Shown in pieces: positions 1-11,920 of a stretch of DNA of 64,000 nt (the stretch's first letter is position 1; every line of letters begins with the position of its first letter). A model generated the notes under the pieces. The model did not search any database, had not been told where the DNA came from, and saw only the letters and a program-made list of their open reading frames with translations. Source of the DNA: Mangifera indica (lineage: Eukaryota; Streptophyta; Magnoliopsida; Sapindales; Anacardiaceae); contig NC_058143.1 of assembly GCF_011075055.1 (NCBI RefSeq), positions 15,515,057 through 15,579,056 of the forward strand. Reading direction: 5' to 3'. Both the position numbers and the translations under genes were made by a program.

Positions 1-88
1 GAGCCCATAGCAGAACACTTTTAATGAAGCAAAATTTTTTGTAATTTCCAATGTAATCAATAAGATCAATTTTAGCTAAATGTCTTAC

Positions 89-3000
89 CACTGTGCTGAC
101 AAGAACAACAGTTATAGTGCTGGTGATCATGATAGCATTCCCTCGCAACTGAGTGTGACCTGACCTTGTAAACTGCAGCATTGTTTAGTTTAGAATATAA
201 TCTCATCTTAAATTCTAACACTTCAAGAGCCATAAATATAATAGGAAAAAATATGAAACTGTTCCATCCACGAGCATTTAAAATTATCATTTTTTTGTCT
301 GTGTTAAGAATTAGCCCATTAGTATAAGTCAGTTAGAAATAGCTCTATTTGAAAATTTAAACACCAGTCAGACCAAATTACCCTTTCTTAAATACCCAAA
401 ACGATTCAACTAACCGATCTATTGGTCAATCAATATATCTATCTGTTGCTCGTCATATAGGTCAACTGATAGATAGGATAGAGGTTTATTTTAGGATTCT
501 CTATATCAGTTTCTATAGGTGACTGATAGAGATATAGTCTTAAAGACCAATAGAGATGTGGAGTCTTAAAACAAGACAAACTTTGCCTGATAGGTCTATC
601 AGGTGACTTTATAAGTTAAGAAATAATATTTTTGTCCAAACGTTGCTGAAAATTTGGAATAGGGCCATTTCCTAAAAGACTTTTAGAAACATGTTGCTAT
701 TTAAGTGAGTCCCAAAAAATGGGTTATTTAATAATATTTCCCATTTAAATTCATAGAAAATAAACTTTTTCCACATTATACCTGATTATAAGCAAGTGCC
801 ATAGACACAGCACCTCTCATGAGACCAGACCACCATATCACAACCTGAAATGGTGAGTATGAATGTAGGGTCATCAAACCTATAAAAAAAAAAAGTTAGA
901 GGAAGAAAATTTATATCATGTGATGAACAGAGAACATACTTGCTGCTTAAAGCAAATCTTCTCATCAGGATTTTTCTTGGCTAAATTTGTTAAAAATGAT
1001 AGGGGAAAAACAAAAGCTGCTCGTCCAGCCATAACCAGACTGATCAGCACTGAGCTCACTGCAACTGATGTTCCAGGGCTGCAAATATGAAGTAGACCAT
1101 CAGATGTGAAAAAGTAATTGATGTTTATGGTAAAATTTGTCCAAAAAAATTAATAGTAAATTAAAAAATGACAATGATGAGGTTTAATGCATTAATACCT
1201 ATCACGAACAGATTTCCACTTCTCAATGTCCAGGGCATCCATACCAACATAGAGGAAGATAAAAATCTCAGCAACAAAAGACAAGGTTGCAAAACAGTGC
1301 CTGTAATTTAGTTTCAGCATGGAATTAAAGAATAAGGCATGTGATTAGATCTTTCAACCCTTATTTATCAACAGCTTAAAGATAGTTTTATGGCTAAGAC
1401 ATACTTGGTAGTGACTCTAGAACCCTCAGTCACATTGTGCCAGGTGTAATGTGACATCACGATCCCACAGAAAAAAACTGTAAGAATGCCACTCAAATAA
1501 AATAGCTGCAACAGACAATATTAACATCACTGTTACAGGACACATACACATCCTCAAGGAGAAAACAAAAAGAGCCTTCATAAAATTGCCTATGAAGTTC
1601 CGGAGAAACATACTTCTGCCAGCATATATGAAAGGTAAGCCATGAGTATCATGAGAGCAACTTCACGATCTGTTGAGTGCCTGCATCATGGCAAATATTA
1701 AGTACTAACAGACTTAGTTTATTCAATCCTGAGAGGTGGTGAAATCTCTCAGACATACAAATATACATAATAAAAAAATGATTAGATAAATCTAGTGTAA
1801 AAAAATATCAATATTGTAAGCAATGAATTTCTGTCTTACTGAAAATTTGCTTTACTACATAATTCATGCTGTCATACCAATGTAAAAGAAAGCAGACCTA
1901 TTAATTGCCATCAATCTTGTCTGGTTAACCGAAAACCTGTATTTAGCTAGTTGGTTCCAAGTTTATAGACTCAGCAAATTGCAGTGGGTACCAGGAAGCT
2001 CACTCATCGGGAAATAAAAGATTTATGTATGCAGGACTGTTTATGTGTAAAGAAAAGAAGAGTGACACAAAGGTGCTAGAAAAGTTTGTCATTTCCATGA
2101 ATTGAAATCCGAGACATTTAATCCAAATTCAAGAAACTTATGTGGATCACAAAATTGACAACATACTTAATGAGGCAAAATCGAAAGCATTGATACCAAC
2201 AACATTGTACCTGCCAATATATAGCTTTTTGATGATGTAAGCACTAAGAAGTCCAGCCTGCAAGTAAGCCAAAGAGGTAATACTTTGTAAAATGATAAAT
2301 GCATTATTCACATGCAGACAAAAATATGAGAGAGGGACTTACAAACACCCCGAGCATAGTGCTTGTGAAAAATAAATAAAAGAAGTTTCCAATAAATTGA
2401 AAGGCTGTTCTTGTGTTGATATGAGTGAGGTCAAAGCTTTGGATAGCATTAAAAAGCACTACAGATGTAGCATCATTAACAACACCCTCCCCGAACACCA
2501 AACTGTAGAGTAAAGGTGTTTCATCCTGATTGAGCACCTACAAGACCGAATTGAACATACCTAATTTTGTAAGTGTCAGGTAACTTAATTGATTAAATTA
2601 AACAACAATAGCAACTTTGATATATGACATACCTGCAAAGTGCAAACAGAGTCCGTTGCAGAAAAAATAGCACCAATTGCTGATATAAATATTAGAGCAG
2701 TAAGACAACAAACAAGAAATAAAGTAAAATAGAAAAAGAAAGAGAATAAGGTAATACCTAAATAGTCCCCTATATCCAGTATACCAATATCCATTTTTTT
2801 AAAGAACTGAATAACACCTGTGTCAAGCAGTCACAATGAGAATAGCCAAAGTAAAAATGTGTTATCAATACCAACAGATATTTGAACATCCATGGCCAAT
2901 ATTATCAAAAATTTTCATCACAGAGTTTTTCCCACTTATGCAAAAACAGGCCGAAAAGATAACAACCAATAAGAAACCTCTAATCTCTTTTTTCCAGCCC

Positions 3001-4451
3001 CTACTGGTCAATGATTAAATTTGATTTTAAAAAGTTTACATATGAATTTCCCAGCCCTCTTCATTTAGATGAAAGCTTATAATGCAAAAGCTCCAATCCC
3101 CTGCACATATTTAAAGTGCCAATATCTATTGACATATGCAAAAACAGCAACGAGTGGAAAGCTGTGAATTAGCTTATATAAGTTAGCATTAGCATATTAA
3201 AACAATGACATGATTTACCACAGACTACATAAGGTAAATAGAAGTAATAAGAACCCAGGATTTGTGTGGCTGTTGTAATACTGAGGAAACTGGACTAATG
3301 AAGCACAAAAAAAGCAACAAATTCCTTAAGATGTCCTCAGCCATCTTACAACACAAGATCCAGTATGCGTGATAGAATTAACCATGAATGAAAAAGGTGA
3401 ATGAGCATACCTAGTGATATGATGGTACAGCTAATCAATGTACCAACTGCACCAAATAACATAATGGTTATGAAATTGTGAAAAAATTGCTTCTTTTTCA
3501 CTTGAAACCTTGCACAAGCACAAAAACCATACATTAGGCAAAAAATGATTCAAGGAAACGAAACAAAAATCAATCCAATATTAGATTTTCTTTTCACTAA
3601 AATTTCAATAAAGATATATAAAAGGCAAACTCACCCTGCATTAAATATGATAGGAGGCAAAAGATATATAAAGAACAGATCTTCACTGAAGACTAACAGA
3701 TGCGAGTTTGTACCACCACTAGTCAGCAAAATGATAACACCAGTACCAAGACCCTGCCACCACCAACACACACCAATTAATGAGCTGAATCAAATGCAAA
3801 CAAAAAAATATAAAATCTTAGTTCTTAGATTTATTCACAAAACTATACTCATTTAAGCCTAATGCAATCATCATAGTCAACTAAAACCACAAAAGAATGT
3901 ACATTAATCAAAATACCATATCAAGTGGAGCTCTATGTTACTAGCTGCATGACATAAGAGGCTAAATATAACACAAAAATATCAACATTTATCAATCATG
4001 CATTGTATATTACTAAATGGTGTTATATACATTACATATTTAGATACCACTATAACTGACATTGTAGGCTACTGCCACTAATATAATTTTATGATTTATC
4101 AAAAGAAGGCTGTGTCCATTAGATTTCATTAATGTAACTACGATTTCCATCTAATAACATTTTCTCAACATCAAATATTTTACACAGCCTACAAAGCTGA
4201 AATTAAGCCTACTGCAATCAATCAATAGAATCAATTAAAAAATGGAATTTTTTAAAAGTGAAATATAGGGAACTTACTATGAGAAGGGCAGTAATGGACT
4301 CATTCATCCAGCGGTGCTCTTCAAGAAGATGACCAAGCACAATACAAGCACAAAGAAGAGCCACGAAAATGTTCATTGAAACCACAGAGGCGTGATCAGA
4401 AGTGGACACCATTTGCAATCTCCTTGCAACTGTACTCAATACTTGATCCAT
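89..4451 (-). CDS. NHX: Class I vacuolar Na+(K+)/H+ exchanger, NHX type (partial, 3' end off window)
   Basis: Exchanges cytosolic Na+ or K+ for vacuolar H+ at the tonoplast. Thirteen coding exons read on the minus strand: 4451-4278, 3753-3635, 3508-3411, 2817-2758, 2679-2633, 2537-2343, 2257-2211, 1680-1614, 1505-1405, 1300-1199, 1078-940, 844-782 and 172-89. All junctions are GT-AG and in phase, giving residues 1-432 of a family that is usually about 540 long. The class I signature LFFIYLLPP (the amiloride-binding segment) is at residues 84-92, ATDSV at 158-162 and the transport-site pair ND at 187-188 in GEGVVNDATS. Many hydrophobic spans follow. The start is the first ATG and precedes a typical short N-terminus. 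The last exons and the cytosolic tail lie left of base 1, so bases 1-88 are intron or the edge of the next exon. No frame break was seen. The family call is firm; which paralogue (NHX1-4) is not. Confidence 0.93.
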
Positions 4452-5286
4452 TTTTGCAATTTGCTCTTATCTTTCAATCAATTAATCCACAAGAACACTA
4501 ACAGTTAAAATTAACTTTACTCTTTCACAAGAAGGTATTTTGATTCAACTACCTGCATTAAAACCAAAAACGCAACAATATGCAATAATTATAATGTTAT
4601 TATCTACATGCACTAATTTTGTTACCATGAACGAAACTTCCAAGCATTGACAAGGACGCAAAGAGACAAACAAACTGTATGATCCTTAAAATAACCAAAG
4701 TTACAATATATAAATACATAACTTACAAGTTAGCGACGCTCAAAGTGGCTAAAAAGAAAAACCGAAACTAAAAATTTATAAATTATCACGCAAAATGTTA
4801 TGTTTGGTAGCTGAGAAAACCTTTTCTAATATTTCTAAAAATATGTAATAAAATACATATTTCCAAAGTAAAATGGCTCAATCAAGCGAAACTGAAAAGA
4901 GATTTCGTGAATAAGTAGTTGTTAATTGAATTAGGTAAATTATAAGACTAACCTATGTTTGGTTGACGAGAAAATTTTTTCCTTCCTTTGGCTCACAACC
5001 TGAATTGAAATCTGAATATATAATAAATAAATAAATATAAACTAATAAAATTATATATATATTTATTTAGCTCTCAGCTCAAACCAAATTTCCTTTTAAC
5101 CAGAACTGTTTGATGATATTAAATTCGGAAATTTCTGGAAAGTAAAGGCGTGTAATGCAACTGCAAATCCTGGGCTGTTAAATGTAACATGTGGAAACAT
5201 CCCATTGGTGACAGAGTTATAGAGAGAACGTTTTAGGGACCCTTCGGCAGTAAGGATATGACTTTTTTTTTAATCATTTTCAAAAA
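4452..5286. other. Upstream flank of the NHX gene
   Basis: AT-rich and non-coding. It must hold the promoter and 5' leader of the minus-strand exchanger. I could not place a TATA box or a leader exon with confidence. Confidence 0.4.
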
Positions 5287-6034
5287 GGCCCAAGGTCTTA
5301 TTCTCGTCCTCATCCAAAATACTCTCTTTTTGGTAATTTTTCATTCTTAATTTTAAAAATTTTATTTACCTTTTTATTAATGGTTAATTTTATTAATTTT
5401 AAAGATAAAATTATTATTTTATATATAATACTAAAAATAAATTTAAATTTTTTTTAAATATTAAAAACTAACTATTTACCTTCACAGATCAAGTTTTTAA
5501 AAATAGTATTTTCCCTTTTAAGATTTAGTTTTTAAACTTCGTGTCATTTCAGATGTCATTGTCTATAGTTTTTCTCTTCTGAAGCTCCTTCTCCTTTCGG
5601 TGATCTCTCTCCTCTTACCTGAACATCTGATCAACGTCAAATGAAGTCAGAGAGATGGAGACGAAGAGCTTCATCTTCCTGACGAATCTCTTTGTTTTTT
5701 TGGGTTCATTTGAAGTTGATCGAACATTCAAATGAGAGGAGAGAGATGATCGGAGGAAGAAAAAGTGTAAAGAGAGAGAGGTAACCGACAACAGCATCGA
5801 AGATGAAGCCGAAGTTTGAAAATAAACTTTAGAGGGAAAATGTTATTTTTTAAAACTTGGTTTATGAGGAAAATTATTAGATTTTAAGGTTTAGAGGAGA
5901 AAAATAAATAAAATTTTAAGGGGTTAGAGTTTTTTTAACTTTAATTGTCTATGAGTAAATAAATAAGATTTTCAAAGTTAAGGGTTGAGAATTTGAGAAA
6001 GAAAAATACTTTGGGTGGAAATAGTCCTTTGACC
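5287..6034. mobile_element. Long-TIR non-autonomous DNA element, copy 1 (about 750 bp)
   Basis: The two ends are degenerate inverted repeats that begin near GGCCCAAGG on the left and end as the complement of CAAAGGACTATTTCCACCC on the right. The middle is richer in GC and carries GAAGATGAAGCCGAAG-like words shared with the elements at 10518-11384 and 20024-20782. There is no coding capacity. The structure resembles Mutator-like or other long-TIR MITEs; I could not find a convincing target-site duplication. Confidence 0.5.
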
Positions 6035-6994
6035 TCGTCAAAATTATCCAATAATATACTATCGCATCGCATTGTACATAAAAAAAAAAAAAAGAAGTAT
6101 AATTTGTACTCTTAAGAATATTTATTCAAATTAATTTAATAATAATAAACGAAAATTTTCGGATTTTAAGTGTTTAATTTGTTTTGAATTGGGTGGAGAT
6201 AGATAATATTGAATTGATATTTAATGTAATTTTTTTAATGATTTATTTTTATTTACTGATCCATTATAAAGATGGTAGAAGGTGAATTTGATGGATTAAA
6301 GAATAAAGTAGTAGATTTTTTATACTAATGAGATGGTAATGGGTTGGGTCAGGTCGGACCTAAAACTCATACAGTAATGAACCTTCAGAGCGAGCCAACC
6401 TTGATATTTTTGAAGGCCTAAAACCTGGCCCTATGTATAAATGGCTCGGATTGGATTTTAAATGGCCGACTCATTTAAACAATTTTTTAAAAAATTTTAA
6501 CTAAAATTTTTAAATACAAATTATTTTTTAATTGTTAAAATAAAAAACAATGTCTTGAATATTTTATTTATAATTCCCTATTTGTAGCGAAGTAATATTG
6601 TGGTTACATGATGAAAAATATTATAATTTTATAATATAGTACAAATAAATTGATTTACATATTGTGTAAATTACAAACATAAATAAAATATATATACTAT
6701 ATTATTTATCTACTCATTTTTATTATCCAAATCTCTGAATTATTTTGATATTAGATCTATTTATAATATTTTATAATAATAAAATTGAAATAAAAATAAA
6801 ATTATAAACACAAAAAATTATTATTTATGAATTCAGATAATTTTCGAAAGAGAGTTGATGAGAGAAAATGAGATTGAAAATATAATGAAAGAATTGAGAT
6901 TGAGAAAAATTGGAATTGATGAAGAGTTGGATTATTTATATGAAAATAAATAAATATATTTAAAAAAATTTTAAAGGCCTTTCTATCGTCTAAT
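6035..6994. other. AT-rich intergenic DNA with repeat debris
   Basis: No gene seen. Around 6335-6480 are GGGTTGGGTCAGG and GGCTCGGATTGG-type words, common in degenerate hAT-like plant repeats. The rest is low-complexity A/T. Confidence 0.3.
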
Positions 6995-7412
6995 TTTTTT
7001 AATTTTTATTTTTTTAAATAGTAATAAGTTGGATCGGGCTGACCCATGGGATAGAATATTGGATCAAGTTTTATTAGACTGGACTTTAAATTCATATATC
7101 AGACTAAGTCAAAATTAATGTGTCTACTAATTACATTATAATATAAGTCATATAGGCAAAATGACTAATTCCTCTCAAACCTCACCACGCGTGACTCTCT
7201 CCTTAATTTTTATTTTTTTTAAATAGTAATAGGTTGGATCAGACTAACCCATGGGTTAGACCCGACATATTGTAATATCAGATCAAATTTTATTAGATTG
7301 GGTTTTAAATTTATATATCAGAGTAAGCCAAAATTGACATGTCTACTAATTACATTATAATATAGCCCAAATGACTAATTCCTCTCAAACCCCACCACGT
7401 GCGACTCCCTCC
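6995..7412. repeat. Direct tandem duplication, two units of about 205-210 bp
   Basis: Unit A (about 6995-7200) and unit B (about 7201-7412) share, in the same order, AATAGTAATA, GACCCATGGG or AACCCATGGG, GTCTACTAATTACATTATAA and ATGACTAATTCCTCTCAAAC (7161 and 7371). Each unit ends near a CACCACG word and a pyrimidine-rich stretch. Several substitutions separate the two, so the duplication is not recent. Confidence 0.75.
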
Positions 7413-8298
7413 CTCCCACTCTTGTCCCGGTCCACCGCCCCACCAAACCCCACCCACCCCACCCCGGGGAGTTGATGAAATGCCAGATCCCCCAAGTGGT
7501 TAAGTTTGTAAAAATAAAACTTGCACCCACTATTAAATCTTTTAATAAATTCTATTAACTTTTTTATAAAATTACTTAAAAAACTTTCAAGAGAAAGAAC
7601 ACTTTACACGTAAAATTTTATTAACTGAATTTATACTTTAATTTATATTAATTTTAATTAAAAATAATAAAAATAATTGATATAAATATAAATAAAAGTA
7701 TTAATAACATATAATCATATGTTTAAAGGTATATATAATTTTGAAAAATATTTGAGGTGTTAATAAAAATTTTAAGGGGGGCTTTAAAATAAAAAAAAAG
7801 TTTGAGGTTCTTTAAATTTTTTAAAATTACAGTATGCCTTTCAATGGTTTCAAAATTGATAACTACACCCTCAAAATACATAGCACATAAGAGATATAAA
7901 TATCATAATCACAGCCTAAAATTTTTTAAAATTATATTTTTAAAATATATAGGGTAAATATGATAATTTATTAAATAAGATAGAAAAAATATTAATCTAC
8001 CTTTAATTAGTTTATAAAAAATAACACTCACATCTAACAATAAATTTTTATTATAATATTTAAATAAAATGATATAAATACTTTTTAATAATTAAAATTA
8101 ACAATTAATTTTAATAAATGAGTAAAAAATTGACTTCTTCAAACTTATAGGTGGAAATTTTATTTTGTCAAACCTTGGATGGATATAAAAATATTAGTTA
8201 GATGTTGATAGGGTTACAAATTTATTTAGAATACATCAATTAATATATATTTATATTATTATATAATTAAATATTATTTTATTTTATATATTATTATT
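7413..8298. other. AT-rich intergenic DNA, no gene seen
   Basis: Starts with a C-rich stretch (7400-7470) and then becomes low-complexity A/T. No coding potential and no recognised element apart from a possible element end near 8130-8175. Confidence 0.3.

Positions 8299-8340
<42 letters not shown>
8299..8340. repeat. (TA)n microsatellite
   Basis: Uninterrupted except for one TTTA break; likely polymorphic in length. Confidence 0.9.
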
Positions 8341-8349
<9 letters not shown>

Positions 8350-8354
8350 TAACA

Positions 8355-8459
8355 ATTGATTGACAGTCTTACACGTTTCTTCTTTAGTTAGGCAAATGAC
8401 CGTACTAAAAATAGATTGACGGTCTTACACGTTTCTTTTTTAGTAAGGCAAATGACCGT
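8355..8459. repeat. Tandem duplication, two 49-bp units 56 bp apart
   Basis: Units at 8355-8403 and 8411-8459 share GTCTTACACGTTTCTT and AGGCAAATGACCGT with a few mismatches, joined by a 7-bp spacer. Confidence 0.8.
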
Positions 8460-9529
8460 TGGGTAGTCTTTTTAACTTATTATGTCAATCTTTAACTTTT
8501 ATTAATTGATTAGACTGATTTGCCCTTCCAAATATTTCGTGCCAATCAGTTAAAAGACTCCCCAAGCTCCGACCGAGGCCGAAGAAATGGTTAATGTTTT
8601 AAAATGGAAGATTATAAACAGTAATTATTTGCACAGAATTTGGGTATAAAAAAATTATACAGAATAATATAATAATGATCAAAATTATCATATTATTATT
8701 ATTATTATTAAATAATTATTATATCAGTTTATAATTTTATTATATATAAATTTTATACATATAATATTATTTATATATATAATTATGTATTATACTTATT
8801 ATATTTTCAAATTAATTAGTTTATAAAAAAAATTATTATTTTGGGACTTTCGTTACTCATCCCTTTTATTAGACTGAACTTTTGTGAAAATTTATTTTTA
8901 TCTGACACGTCATCTAAATGGTTGGATAAAGTATTAGAGATAGTTATCTATTATCCCTTTAATTCAATGACATGTCTATTTATCCTATCCCTTATTCAAT
9001 ATTGAAATCTACTTTGTCAAATTTGGATAGAATTAACTTTCAAATATTTCTTTCCAACCTCTTAATTTGTGGGTTATTTTGTTTAGCCCCTTAAATAGAC
9101 AACTCATGCATAAATCCAACAATCTTATAGAGCTTTGTCACCTTAGATCCCAACCATTATTTCACTTTCACTCCTTATAACCCAAGGCCTCAAAATTTTG
9201 TGATACATAGAGCATTTGTCATGTTGGTAGTGAGTTAACTCACAATGAATCTATAATTTATTAACAATCTATATATGGATTAAAATTAACCTCCAATAAT
9301 ATCTCATAATCATCAAATCGATAAAATATCAGCGATAGATAAAAAATATTTCAATAATATGAGTACTATACATTTTGATTTTTTTATCAATCGATACATT
9401 TTCAAGGTTGAGACATAAAATTAGTGTTTATCTTAAATTACCATCAATTTGCATTCGTCCACTAATATAACAATAACTAGATAACATTGAATTGAACAAC
9501 AATTTAATCTCATTATGATCACATATTTA
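8460..9529. other. Intergenic DNA, no gene seen
   Basis: Low-complexity A/T with short ATT triplet runs (8690-8712). No open frame with recognisable protein similarity. Confidence 0.3.
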
Positions 9530-10175
9530 AATGGTTATTGATATTCTTTAATAAACCTAACATAGATAATAAAATGTTATTATATGATTAAGTATTGTTT
9601 TATTTTTAATTTAAAACTATTCAATTACACGATGATATGTCATTATTTATATATATAACACTACTCTAAAACAAAATCTTAGAAATTGGGTAATGAACCT
9701 ATCATCTCCATCAATACTAATATGAATCACTTGTCAAGATATACTATCACTATAAGAAAACACATGTGGAATAAAAAAATAAGTAATAAAACTATGTGTA
9801 AAATTTTATATACAAATAATAATATGTTATCATATGATTGGATATTTTATTTATAATTTAAAATTATTCAATCACATGAGTATATATCATTATTTATATA
9901 TAAAATTATATACGTTATATGTGTACATAATATTATAAAAAAAATTTAGATTTGAATTTTGAACTGGTAAAACTGGCACCCAACTTATACTTTTTACAAT
10001 AAAACTATATGGACTTATTTTTTATATACAATTCATATACATAGATAATGTGTCATCATGTGATTGAATGATTTCAAATTAAAGATAAAATAATATTCAG
10101 TTATATAATAATATATTATCTGTGTATATAAATTATGTATAAAAAATAGGTGTACATAGTATTACTCTAATTTTT
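9530..10175. mobile_element. Cluster of three palindromic AT-rich MITEs
   Basis: Three copies of one family lie close together (about 9560-9670, 9780-9930 and 10000-10170). Each has a left arm with ATATGTTATCATATGATTG-like sequence, a short centre rich in TTTTAAATTAAAG, and a right arm that is its inverted complement (CAATCACATGATGATATAT-like). Ends resemble AGTAATACTAT. The same family occurs at 12505, 17068, 26218, 26365 and 39685. Confidence 0.6.
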
Positions 10176-10517
10176 ATAATTAAGCTACACCTTCAAATTT
10201 ATCTTTCAATTTAAATAGTGAGAGTTTTATTTGGCATGTTATGTCATATTGTCACATAATTGAATTCTCATTAAATTTGGTTTCCTCTAATAATAATATA
10301 TTCTGAATTTTAATATAAATGCGAATCTCCACAAATAGATAAAATAAGGGCTTGGGCGATGGTATTATTAGTTTCACTTTCATGCGATTTGTTCGAAATT
10401 CAGGCAATTAACTTTATCATAAGCTTGATTAAGAAGCTAATTAAGAATTAAAATCCATTATCACCCCATCATTCGTCATTAATATTTGAGGCTAATTCTC
10501 ATGTTAATAAATATCAA

Positions 10518-11384
10518 GCCAAAAAGACTTATTCCACCCGAGGTTAGGTTGTGTTCTCAAACTCTATTCATAAGATTTTAAAAATCTAAATACTCACTTT
10601 TATGTTAAAATTCTCTATTTGGATTAAGGGTAAAACCGTTATTTAACAAAAAAATAAAAAAACTAAAATTTATTTTATTTGCTCTCTTAGTTTAAAAAAC
10701 TAACAATTTCTCTTCAATTAAAGGTTTTGAAACTTTCATTTCACCTCTATTTCTAGGGTTTCAACTCACTCAGTATGAGGGATCCGACTGTCAACCAATC
10801 TTCTCCATTGACACTCTCCTTCTCTCCATCAACTTTCCTCTTAATTTGGAAGATCGAGCATTTCGTTTCGTTTTTGCATTCATTGCATTCAAGAGATCGA
10901 AGATCAATGTTCGACTTCCTTCTCGGCTCTCTTTGATTGATCGGCTAGTCACACTTGAGAGAAAGAAAATGAAGATGATTCACAGTAATTGACTGACGAT
11001 TACTATCTCCCAATACTCAACTAGACAGACAAGAAGATGAATCGTCTTTGTCTATTTTTTTAGCATCCAATGGGTCTTCCAAGCATCTGGAATGGGAAGA
11101 TGGTTGGAAAGGGGGGTTAGTTAGAGTGAAGGAGATGGTTGAAAAGAAAAAAAAAATTAAAAAAAAATGATAACTTTTTAAATTTTGTATAAAAAAAAAT
11201 TATTAATTTTTGAAACTAAAATTGAAAAAAAAATAAAATAAATTTTAATTTTTTTAATTATTTTATTAAATAATGATTTTATCTTCTATGTTAATAAAAA
11301 ATTTTAACGTAATAGATATTTAAATTAGCGAAACATTGTGATGGGAATTTGCACGTATACGACATCTTGGGTGGAAGTTTTTGG
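10518..11384. mobile_element. Long-TIR non-autonomous DNA element, copy 2 (about 870 bp)
   Basis: The left end reads GCCAAAAAGACTTATTCCACC and the right end is its approximate inverse, GGTGGAAGTTTTTGGCC. Inverted similarity continues inward for roughly 200 bp, for example around AAATACTCACTTTTATGTT at the left. The interior has GAAGATGAATCGTCTTTGTC, shared with the copy at 20024. No coding capacity. Confidence 0.65.
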
Positions 11385-11693
11385 CCCACATGTCATAATA
11401 AATGACACGTTTCATAAAATAATCTCTGTTCATGCATGCACAAAATTCTACATGAATTCAACGCAAAAGCTACTTTCTCCACAGATATGACATCAATTTT
11501 TCCTAAATATTTTAATTTTATATTTGTGTTGAATTACATACCACCTTCACCAAATTTACCTTCTACAATTTCAATTCGAATTTGATTTTTCCACACCACC
11601 AAATCTGTTTTTTTCTAGCTGTACAGATAAGACCCGCGATGCAAAAACATATCCATCGTCAAATATTTAGTGCTGCGTGTTTTCTTGTTTTCC

Positions 11694-11700
11694 TATATAG
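11694..11700 (+). promoter_or_regulatory. Candidate TATA box of DQD/SDH copy 1
   Basis: TATATAG in TTTCCTATATAGGA, about 225 bp upstream of the ATG at 11921. Position is plausible; not decisive. Confidence 0.35.
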
Positions 11701-11920
11701 GACTCTCCAAACCTTATCAAACTTCTGACTCAGACTTTCTTTATCAATCTTGATTGTGTTTTCAGCATCTGGGTTGGTTGCTTACAAGTTTAATCATCCT
11801 CCAGTTTTCGTGTCATTTGCAGCAACCCTTTTGCTTTAGTTTATATTGTTCAGGTTCTTAATCAGTATTGTTTCACGATTTGAGGCCTCACCAAATTTCT
11901 CTTCTCATCTGAGTAATAAT

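Noticed and set aside
1..18. Next exon of the NHX gene at the left edge
   Set aside because: The acceptor after AAAAG is plausible, but the translation does not match the expected family sequence and the stretch is too short to judge.
11846..11920. Upstream in-frame extension of DQD/SDH copy 1 that might have been a transit peptide
   Set aside because: It has no ATG, and the MGSV start at 11921 fits the family.
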